Assembly: GCF_009764645.1 (NCBI RefSeq)
Contig: NZ_RWIM01000086.1
Coordinates: 1-39,793 of the forward strand
Reading direction: 5' to 3'
Length of the DNA stretch: 39,793 bases
Source: Pseudomonas sp. PB106
Lineage (GTDB): Bacteria; Pseudomonadota; Gammaproteobacteria; Pseudomonadales; Pseudomonadaceae
The first letter of the stretch is position 1. Every line of letters starts with the position of its first letter. Position numbers and translations under genes: made by a program. The notes under the pieces are model-generated. The model was not told the DNA's origin. It made no database searches and saw nothing but the letters and a program-made list of their open reading frames with translations. Positions 33,888 to 39,793 of this stretch are shown one piece after another.

Positions 33888-33963
33888 GTGGCAGCTATAC
33901 GCGGGTCGCAGACCGGGACTCTAGAACCGGCAGACCCTAAGGTCTCCCACGTACAGCCGCCAT
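33888..33963 (-). ncRNA. C4-antisense-like structured RNA upstream of the DUF6124 gene
   Basis: Read on the minus strand, GGCGGCTGTACGTGGG (33,946-33,961) pairs over all 16 positions (with four G-U) with CCCGCGTATAGCTGCC (33,890-33,905). Inside lie two hairpins: AGACC-TTAG-GGTCT (33,932-33,945) and GCCGG-TTCTAGAGTC-CCGGT (33,912-33,931). The size (about 76 bases), the three-stem form and the two complementary sites just downstream agree with phage P1/P4 C4 antisense RNA (Rfam RF01695 as I recall it). It would act in cis or after processing in trans to block translation of the DUF6124 protein. The family assignment is from memory; the structure is directly visible. Confidence 0.68.
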
Positions 33964-34312
33964 AAAAAGCGCGGGTGTTGTGCGTCCAGAGATCGACGGG
34001 CTGCGAGACCCGATCACTGATGTGTCAGCGACCGACCCACAATAAAACCTGCTCCGAAGACGCACAAGCCGGCGGATTCTGGCTTAGCTGTAGGCAAAGG
34101 CGCAAGGATGTGTAGCCTGCGTGCGTTTCTGCAGGTTTCAGCTAAACGGGGTTGTTTAAAACCCAGAGATCGCAGGCTTCGGTAGCGACTGGTTCCAGTC
34201 TCCTTTAAATGGTACGAGAGGCTGCGATTTTTTGGCTGATCGATTCATTTGGCGCTTATGAGTGATAACGATCCGTCCTGATTTCTACGTATGTTAGTTG
34301 CAGTTTATGAAA
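33964..34312. other. Non-coding leader/promoter stretch upstream of the C4-like RNA
   Basis: About 350 bases without a gene. The left part (33,964-34,140) presumably carries the promoter of the C4-like RNA/DUF6124 transcript, but I could not identify a confident -35/-10 pair. Around 34,168-34,230 lies a degenerate copy of the AGATCGCAGGCTTCGG-type repeat. The right part, near the end of the 752-residue gene, is AT-rich. Confidence 0.5.
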
Positions 34313-36571
34313 TCAGTATTCAAAAGTGAAATAGTCAACCGAGTCGCCGCTCGTACTGTTTGTTTTGATTTCAATGCTCAATATTCCAGATGCGGAAAAT
34401 TCACGTAATGTGCGGCCGTTATTGTGAGGAAGGTGCTGTCCAAGAAAGTCGTTGTTTGCATCGTAATAAGTCACAGTGCTCCTTCCGCTACTCCAAAAGC
34501 TGACTTTTGTGCACGCGAGTCTTAAAGTGATCTTCCCATGATTGGAGGTTAGGTCGAAAAAAGACAGGACAGAGCCTTCAAGTTGACCGGGAATAATCGA
34601 GGATGGATGAATTTTCCGGATTTCAATACTTCCGCTAATGGTTGTGATCGACATGTGTTTTAATTCTAGTGTCGTGCCTGGAACTATAGTTTGGTCTGGT
34701 GTTGTGTCGAAATTCTCAGTCCGTATAGTCGGTGTTGTTTTAACTAAGTATGATCTTCTGCTAAAGTTGATGGTTGTGCGGGTATTGTCTGTATTTTTTG
34801 TATTTACTCTAAAATCAACCGAGGCCTCGCTTCCATTCTTAAGTGATCGTATCCAATCAATTGGTGCGGGAATATTCAAGCCATCAATGGAGTCGAGAGG
34901 TTCACCCTCTATGATCGACATTCGGACATGTTGCCCATTCTTATCCACTCCACTGAGGCTCAGAAAGATTGGTGTTCCACGCTCTTGAAACATCCACCTG
35001 GCCACCCGAATATTCGCCCCCGCCGGCAACTTATCAATATCTAACTCCGCTCCAAGCTCCCCATTAATATTCGGCACCGGCAACCGCACATCCCCATCCA
35101 CGATTTTCGCAACGTTCACTTTCAACACCGGTGACTTGGCCGCCTGCCCACCCCCACGATTCAAATTCCAGCGAAACTCAATCGCCTGCCCATGCCGCGC
35201 CGCCAGAAACGCCGGGGTCAACACCACGTTCACCCGCTTGTTACTGTTAAACGCCACCAACGGAAACTGCGGCGCGCCCGCCGGTGCATTCACTTCAACC
35301 AAACGCGCCCGATCGCCGTCCAGCGCACCGAGGTATTCGATGCGCATCGTCACGCCGTTGGCATAGGCCAGTACATCAATCGGACTGACTGCCGGCGCCA
35401 CCAGAAACGGTGGCAACAGTTCAACGCTGCCCGCGCCCGTGACTTCGGCGGTGGTGGTATTGGAGGAGGCGAGGACTGCGCCGTTGCGCACCAACTCATA
35501 TTTCGCCCGAACCGTGCTGCCGGCGATGACTTTGGCGTTGGGCACCATCAATCGGTAGGTAAACGGGATGCGTGCGACCGTGGCCTCAACACTGTGGGAA
35601 ATCACCGCGCCGGTTGGCGGTGTTGCGGTGTAGCTGACGCGGATCCTGTCGTTGGGTTGCCACTGTGGAGCGAAGGCGTGGACCAGCACGGTGAGGTCTT
35701 TGCCGGCCAGTTTGGCCAGGTCGATGGTGCGCGGATCGTCGTTCGGATCATCTGGATTTTCGGCCAGATCCGGGGCGACGAGGCGAGCGTCCTTGCGATG
35801 CACATCGACAATGACGGTGCCTGACCACGGCGAGTCGGTGTCTGGGCCGTTACCCAGTTGATCGGTCACGGTGTAGGAAAACACGAACGTCGAGCTGTCA
35901 CCGGCGCGCTCGAACACCGCTTCCTCAACCATCACGCATACGGTGGTGGGTTCGGCGGTGGGAATGGCCGGGGCTTCGGTGGTGGTGACAGTGCGGTAGA
36001 CGTCCTGGCCATTACAGTTGAGCCAGATTTTGTCGTGGGCGCGGCAGTAGGGATAACTGAAACACACTTGCACGCCTTGTCTGGCGCGTTCGGCGTCGAT
36101 GCCGTCATCGATGACATCCTGCGGCAGGATCAGCTCCAGCTCCGAATGTGCGCCATCACCCGGTGTGCGGTCTTGCATGCCGGGGCGAATGGCGTTGTAC
36201 AGCAGCATCAGCACCGGCGTGGAGGTGCCGATGTTCTGACTGCCGCGAGTGATGGTGTAGACCAGTTGGTTGACCCGGTCGGTCAATAGCAGGCCTTTGT
36301 TGATGTACAGGGTCGAGGTGCTGTTTTCCTGACCGGCCTCGATGGATTTGTTATTCACCGCCAACCCGTTCAATACCAGCGTGATGACGTCACCCGGAGA
36401 GACAGTCCCGGCAAGCGGAGGGTCGACATCGATTTTCAGGCCCATGGGTTTAAGGTCATACACGTGTTTCGGCACGCCGTAATGCGCGCCAATGACGGGT
36501 GTAGTCGCTTCGGGGGCGCGAGGAGCTGACAGTGCCAGTACGGTGTTTTCCAGGGTTTGGGACGTGGACAT
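34313..36571 (-). CDS. Large repeat protein with Ig-like modules and a divergent C-terminal domain
   Basis: A 752-residue protein. There is no signal peptide (MSTSQTLENTVLALSAPRAP). The middle consists of repeated beta-sandwich-like modules with recurring phrases such as GDVITLVLNG, NDRIRVSYTATPPTGAVISH, FTYRLMVPNAKVIAGSTVRA and YELVRNGAVLASSNTTTAEV. From about residue 530 the coding sequence turns AT-rich. The last 130 residues (ITLRLACTKVSFWSSGRSTV, YYDANNDFLGQHLP, DYFTFEY) resemble a galactose-binding-like or PEP-CTERM-associated sandwich domain. Such proteins are frequent in fluorescent pseudomonads; surface, adhesin or toxin-carrier roles are guesses. A 28-bp palindrome lies 60 bases upstream of the start. 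Confidence 0.75.
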   Translation of the reverse strand: MSTSQTLENTVLALSAPRAPEATTPVIGAHYGVPKHVYDLKPMGLKIDVDPPLAGTVSPGDVITLVLNGLAVNNKSIEAGQENSTSTLYINKGLLLTDRVNQLVYTITRGSQNIGTSTPVLMLLYNAIRPGMQDRTPGDGAHSELELILPQDVIDDGIDAERARQGVQVCFSYPYCRAHDKIWLNCNGQDVYRTVTTTEAPAIPTAEPTTVCVMVEEAVFERAGDSSTFVFSYTVTDQLGNGPDTDSPWSGTVIVDVHRKDARLVAPDLAENPDDPNDDPRTIDLAKLAGKDLTVLVHAFAPQWQPNDRIRVSYTATPPTGAVISHSVEATVARIPFTYRLMVPNAKVIAGSTVRAKYELVRNGAVLASSNTTTAEVTGAGSVELLPPFLVAPAVSPIDVLAYANGVTMRIEYLGALDGDRARLVEVNAPAGAPQFPLVAFNSNKRVNVVLTPAFLAARHGQAIEFRWNLNRGGGQAAKSPVLKVNVAKIVDGDVRLPVPNINGELGAELDIDKLPAGANIRVARWMFQERGTPIFLSLSGVDKNGQHVRMSIIEGEPLDSIDGLNIPAPIDWIRSLKNGSEASVDFRVNTKNTDNTRTTINFSRRSYLVKTTPTIRTENFDTTPDQTIVPGTTLELKHMSITTISGSIEIRKIHPSSIIPGQLEGSVLSFFDLTSNHGKITLRLACTKVSFWSSGRSTVTYYDANNDFLGQHLPHNNGRTLREFSASGILSIEIKTNSTSGDSVDYFTFEY

Positions 36572-36631
36572 GGTGAACGCTCCTGCGCGCTGTTAACGGA
36601 CTGGAGCCATGAAAGCGCTTGTGCGGCAATT

Positions 36632-36659
36632 GCGCACCTGTCAGATCTGACAGGTGCGC
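36632..36659. promoter_or_regulatory. Perfect 28-bp palindrome upstream of the 752-residue gene
   Basis: GCGCACCTGTCAGA followed directly by its exact reverse complement, with no spacer. It is centred about 75 bases upstream of the start of the large repeat protein and lies within its promoter or leader. The CTGTCAGATCTGACAG core looks like a dimeric regulator operator. As RNA it would form a stem of about 12 pairs. Confidence 0.6.
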
Positions 36660-36735
36660 GTGGTTTTGCGACGGACGGTCTCTTTATACGGTCATTGTGC
36701 AGAACTGTTAAAAACTCTTAAGAGTATGAAACATC

Positions 36736-36769
36736 AAGCAAAACCGGCCCCAGCGGCCGGTTTTTGCTT
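36736..36769. terminator. Rho-independent terminator-like hairpin
   Basis: AAGCAAAACCGGCC (36,736-36,749) pairs with GGCCGGTTTTTGCTT (36,755-36,769). The stem carries A- and T-runs on its flanks, so it can work in either direction. It lies between the divergent 752-residue gene and the RstA-like gene, insulating one from upstream transcription. Confidence 0.75.
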
Positions 36770-36840
36770 GCAGAGCCAAACGCCTCCGACGCGATTGCCG
36801 CCATAATGCCGACCCCTTCACACATGGCTCGGCAGACGGT

Positions 36841-37548
36841 ATGGATAACCTGGGTTTTGGCAAAGTCCTGCTGGTGGAAGACGATGAGCGTCTGGCGGCG
36901 TTGATCGCGCACTTCCTCGAACAACACGGTTACACGGTGCGCACGGTGCATCGTGGCGATCTGGCGGTGGCGGCTTTTCTGGAGTTCCAGCCGAAAGTGG
37001 TGGTGCTCGACCTGATGTTACCGGGCCAGAGCGGGTTGCACGTGTGCCGCGAGATTCGCAGTGTGTCGGACACACCCATCGTGATTCTCACGGCCAAAGA
37101 GGACGACCTCGACCACATTCTGGGTCTGGAATCCGGTGCCGACGACTATGTGATCAAACCGATCAAGCCGCCGGTGTTGCTGGCCCGATTGCGTGCGTTG
37201 CAACGCCGCCAGGTGCCGGACAGCAGCGTGGTAAGCATTCTTGAGTTCGGAAACCTGAAGATCGACCGCAGTTGCCGCGAAGTGCGCTTGGCCGGAGAGG
37301 TCATCGAAATGACCACCATGGAATTCGAGTTGCTGTGGCTGCTGGCGAGTGCGGCGGGCAAGACGCTGTCCCGTGATGACATCCTCAATCGCATGCGCGG
37401 CATTGCCTTCGATGGGCTCAATCGCAGCGTCGACGTGTACATCAGCAAGTTGCGCAACAAACTCAAGGACAACCCGCGCGAGCCGGTGTGCATCAAGACC
37501 GTGTGGGGCAAGGGCTATCTGTTCAATCCGTTCGCGTGGGAGTTGTAA
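36841..37548 (+). CDS. Response regulator, RstA-like
   Basis: A 235-residue OmpR-family response regulator. The receiver has acidic pocket D14/D15 and phospho-acceptor D57 (VVVLDLMLP), with the lysine in DDYVIKPIKPPVLLARL. The DNA-binding winged helix covers about residues 135-232 (MTTMEFELLWLLASAAGKTL, RSVDVYISKLRNKLKDNP, GKGYLFNPFAW). The IKPIKPP segment and the overall sequence place it with RstA. Its stop is immediately followed, with no gap, by the ATG of the kinase gene, so the two are one operon. In enterobacteria RstAB takes part in acid and PhoP-linked responses; the regulon here is unknown. Confidence 0.88.
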   Translation: MDNLGFGKVLLVEDDERLAALIAHFLEQHGYTVRTVHRGDLAVAAFLEFQPKVVVLDLMLPGQSGLHVCREIRSVSDTPIVILTAKEDDLDHILGLESGADDYVIKPIKPPVLLARLRALQRRQVPDSSVVSILEFGNLKIDRSCREVRLAGEVIEMTTMEFELLWLLASAAGKTLSRDDILNRMRGIAFDGLNRSVDVYISKLRNKLKDNPREPVCIKTVWGKGYLFNPFAWEL

Positions 37549-38835
37549 ATGCTGCGGTTATTTTTCGGCCTGTTTCTGGTGATGACGGTCGGCTTGGTGT
37601 TGGCGCTGCAGACGGTCGAGCGCACGTTCGATGCGCTGCTCGATTACCAGCAGCGCGATTACAACCGTGAAGCGGTGCGCGGTCAGGCGTGGACATTGGC
37701 GCAACAGCTGCGCGACCTCGACGGCGCGGTGCGGGAGCAACAGCTCGCCTCGATCCGCCCGCACTACGGCTTGGGTCTGACGCTGGTTGATAGCGCTCAA
37801 CTGGACCTCAGCGATGCGGAAAAATCCGAGCTGGCCCAAGGGCTGCTGGTGATTCGCGACAAGTACACCCAGTACATTTCCGCGATTGACGACGGCCCGC
37901 AACTGCTGAGCATTCGCTTGCCGGCCGAACCGAGTCTGATGCCGTTCTACATCGTCGGCGCGTACCTGATGATTGCCGTGATGATCGGCATCGTCCTGTT
38001 CTTCTGGGTGCGTCCGCACTGGCGCGATCTCGAGAAACTGCGGCTGGCGGCGGAGCGCTTTGGCGATAACGATCTGTCGGCGCGCATTCAGTTGTCCAAG
38101 CGCTCGAACATTCGTGATCTGGCTGAACACTTCAATCTGATGGCGGCGCGCATCGAAGGCTTGATCGCCAATCAGCGCGAACTGACCAACGCCGTATCCC
38201 ATGAATTGCGCACGCCGATTGCGCGGCTGTCGTTCGAACTCGATCAGCTCAAGCAGCAGCCGGATGCCATCCAGAGTCGTGAGCTGATTGCCGACATGTA
38301 CGCCGACCTTGGCGAGCTGGAAGAGATGGTGTCCGAACTGCTGACCTACGCCAGTCTTGAGCGCGGCGCGACGGTGATCAAACGCGAAAATATTCAGGCC
38401 GCCAATTGGCTCGACAGCGTGGTCGGCAGTGTGGCGCTGGAGGCAGAAGCGGCGGGCGTGCAGTTGTTGATTGGCGATTGCCGGCTCGACACCGTGCGCA
38501 TCGAGCCACGCTTCATGGCGCGGGCGGTGATCAATCTGCTGCGCAACGCAATTCGCTACGCCGAGCAGCGGGTGGAAGTGACGCTCGTGCGCACCGGCGA
38601 TTATTACCAGGTGCAGGTCAACGATGATGGGCCGGGCGTGCCGGTCGACGGGCGCGAAAAGATTTTCGAACCGTTTTCGCGGCTGGATGCCAGTCGTGAT
38701 CGGCGCACGGGCGGCTTTGGTTTGGGATTGGCGCTGGTGCGGCGGGTGTCGCAGTCCCATGGCGGGCAGGTTGAAGTGGGGGATTCGCCTTGGGGCGGGG
38801 CGTCGTTTCGGATGACCTGGGCGCATCTGGATTAG
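37549..38835 (+). CDS. Sensor histidine kinase, RstB-like
   Basis: A 428-residue membrane kinase. Membrane segment 1 is about residues 1-20, the periplasmic part is 21-130, and membrane segment 2 is about 131-154. A HAMP linker follows (RFGDNDLSARIQL). Phospho-acceptor H218 lies in AVSHELRTPIARL. The ATPase domain shows N box NLLRNAIRYA, G1 box DDGPGV and G2 box GGFGLGLAL. Size and layout match RstB. It begins directly after the RstA-like stop codon, and a REPIN follows the stop. Confidence 0.88.
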   Translation: MLRLFFGLFLVMTVGLVLALQTVERTFDALLDYQQRDYNREAVRGQAWTLAQQLRDLDGAVREQQLASIRPHYGLGLTLVDSAQLDLSDAEKSELAQGLLVIRDKYTQYISAIDDGPQLLSIRLPAEPSLMPFYIVGAYLMIAVMIGIVLFFWVRPHWRDLEKLRLAAERFGDNDLSARIQLSKRSNIRDLAEHFNLMAARIEGLIANQRELTNAVSHELRTPIARLSFELDQLKQQPDAIQSRELIADMYADLGELEEMVSELLTYASLERGATVIKRENIQAANWLDSVVGSVALEAEAAGVQLLIGDCRLDTVRIEPRFMARAVINLLRNAIRYAEQRVEVTLVRTGDYYQVQVNDDGPGVPVDGREKIFEPFSRLDASRDRRTGGFGLGLALVRRVSQSHGGQVEVGDSPWGGASFRMTWAHLD

Positions 38836-38857
38836 TGATGTTGCCTGTGCTGACCCC

Positions 38858-38921
38858 TTCGCGAGCAGGCTCGCTCTAGGCATTCTAGGTGTGGGAGCGA
38901 GCTTGCTCGCGAAGGGGCCGG
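38858..38921. repeat. REP pair (GAGCTTGCTCGCG type)
   Basis: CCTTCGCGAGCAGGCTCGCT and GTGGGAGCGAGCTTGCTCGC face each other with a spacer of about 15 bases. The first copy is truncated. They lie between the convergent kinase and GFA genes. Confidence 0.82.
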
Positions 38922-38934
38922 CAGGGTCACCGCA

Positions 38935-39435
38935 CTATCGGTTCAGTCCGAGGCGCTCATGCCACTGCGCAATGGACTCTTCGGGATACACATCAAACTC
39001 CTGATCCTTGGCCTTGGCCTTGGCCTTCGCCTCCACCTCAACCCACGGCGCTTTCGAGCCGAGCATCAAATGCGTGTGCTCCGGCGGTACCGGCAGCGGG
39101 GTGTCGATGGCTGAGGCGAACGGGTGGATCAGCTCCGGCCATTCGGGGCTGAACAGCCACAAACCGCTGCCACACAGGGCACAGAAGTGCCGTTCGGCGC
39201 TGCTGCGATGGGCGCGCTTGTCGCCGGCGTCTTTCATTTTCGCGTGGTAGATCGTGATGTTTTTGCGCCCCTGAACCTTAAGCGTGGTCGCGTCGCCGCC
39301 GAGGTTGATCGCATAACCGCCACCGCCCTGAGTCTTGCGGCAGATCGAGCAGTAGCAGCGTTGATACGGGTAGGGGTGGGCGCTGCTCAGGGTGAATGTC
39401 ACGGCGCCGCAATGGCAGGAACCTTCGAGGTGCAT
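38935..39435 (-). CDS. GFA-family protein (glutathione-dependent formaldehyde-activating fold)
   Basis: A 166-residue zinc-binding protein of the GFA/CENP-V family. The zinc ligands are visible as C7 and C9 in GSCHCGAVTF, C27/C29/C32 in RCYCSICRK, and the later FCALCGSGLWLF pair. Members range from a proposed glutathione-formaldehyde adduct former to proteins of unknown substrate, so the enzymatic name is only a family label. It appears to stand alone, transcribed toward the RstB gene, with REPs at both ends. Confidence 0.87.
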   Translation of the reverse strand: MHLEGSCHCGAVTFTLSSAHPYPYQRCYCSICRKTQGGGGYAINLGGDATTLKVQGRKNITIYHAKMKDAGDKRAHRSSAERHFCALCGSGLWLFSPEWPELIHPFASAIDTPLPVPPEHTHLMLGSKAPWVEVEAKAKAKAKDQEFDVYPEESIAQWHERLGLNR

Positions 39436-39793
39436 GGGGGCCTCCGGTTGGCTGGGATGGTTCGGTTGAGCCTAGAAGATCTGCGGTGAATGTGCTGACG
39501 CCATCGCTGGCAAGCCAGCTCCCACAAGGTTAGGTGTTGATTACAAGATCTGTGAACGACACAAATCCTTGTGGGAGCTGGCTTGCCAGCGATGAACTAT
39601 CACGCGGTGCCACTGGACGCCCACCGCCCGTGCGGTCAGCATGTCCGGCTAAAAACAGGGATCAACACCCATGCGCCGATTACCCTCACTCCCCCAAGGT
39701 CAGGTGTTGATTACAAGATCTGTGAACGACACAAATCCTTGTGGGAGCTGGCTTGCCAGCGATGAACGATCACGCGGTGCCACTGGACGCCCA
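39436..39793. repeat. 170-bp tandem repeat with REP cores, cut by the window end
   Basis: The block 39,523-39,623 recurs at 39,693-39,793 with only a few mismatches, a period of 170 bases. Each unit holds AGGTGTTGATTACAAGATCT, a direct REP (CTTGTGGGAGCTGGCTTGCC) and GCGGTGCCACTGGACGCCCA. A further inverse REP lies at about 39,503-39,528. The window stops inside copy two, so the full copy number is unknown. No gene is seen in these 358 bases. Confidence 0.85.

Overview
The window is a chromosomal segment of a Pseudomonas, most likely from the P. fluorescens group. This rests on the high GC content, the many REP/REPIN-type palindromes, and gene families typical of the genus (MiaE, DUF2790, DUF6124, KauB/PauR-type polyamine catabolism, a PAAR protein). 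About 32 protein genes are supported. No rRNA, tRNA, CRISPR array or complete insertion sequence was found.

Layout. (1) 1-3,920: polyamine catabolism, with a KauB/PuuC-type aldehyde dehydrogenase, a PuuB/PauB-type FAD oxidoreductase and a PauR/PuuR-type XRE-cupin regulator. (2) 4,000-8,660: an accessory stretch with an AT-rich orphan, two secreted small proteins, an HD-domain protein, an AbrB-type membrane protein, and a second AT-rich orphan beside a frameshifted type VI PAAR gene. (3) 8,790-11,590: a quinone-reductase-like flavoprotein divergent from a LysR regulator, then a DeoR regulator. (4) 11,760-14,850: a second polyamine locus, a gamma-glutamylpolyamine synthetase (PuuA family) followed by a second PuuB-like oxidase, with a long leader carrying two overlapping mini-ORFs. 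(5) 15,070-21,470: bestrophin, MoaA, a CAP/SCP protein, a SleB-type hydrolase, and a divergent LysR/MFS pair whose MFS gene runs into a tandemly duplicated REP. (6) 21,540-26,615: a DUF2790/response regulator/sensor kinase operon of the heavy-metal type, then two divergent L,D-transpeptidase-family genes. (7) 26,800-33,240: glutaminase, aconitase B, a DUF1289 protein, a UspE-like stress protein with an Anr/FNR-type promoter, and MiaE. (8) 33,450-36,660: a DUF6124 gene behind a leader that folds like phage C4 antisense RNA, and a 752-residue Ig-like repeat protein with an AT-rich C-terminal module behind a perfect 28-bp palindrome. (9) 36,840-39,793: an RstAB-like two-component system, a GFA-family protein, and a 170-bp tandem repeat cut by the window end.

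How the genes fit together. The two polyamine loci would complete a gamma-glutamylation route: PuuA adds glutamate to the polyamine, the PuuB-like oxidases make the aldehyde, KauB/PuuC oxidises it, and PauR is a plausible repressor. Glutaminase and aconitase B connect to glutamate and TCA metabolism but need not be co-regulated with it.

The most unusual signals are the C4-antisense-like riboregulator in front of the DUF6124 gene, the A9/T9 homopolymer that splits the PAAR gene, the coupled mini-ORFs before puuA, and the mosaic 752-residue protein. All assignments come from reading the sequence and from remembered family features; no database search was run.
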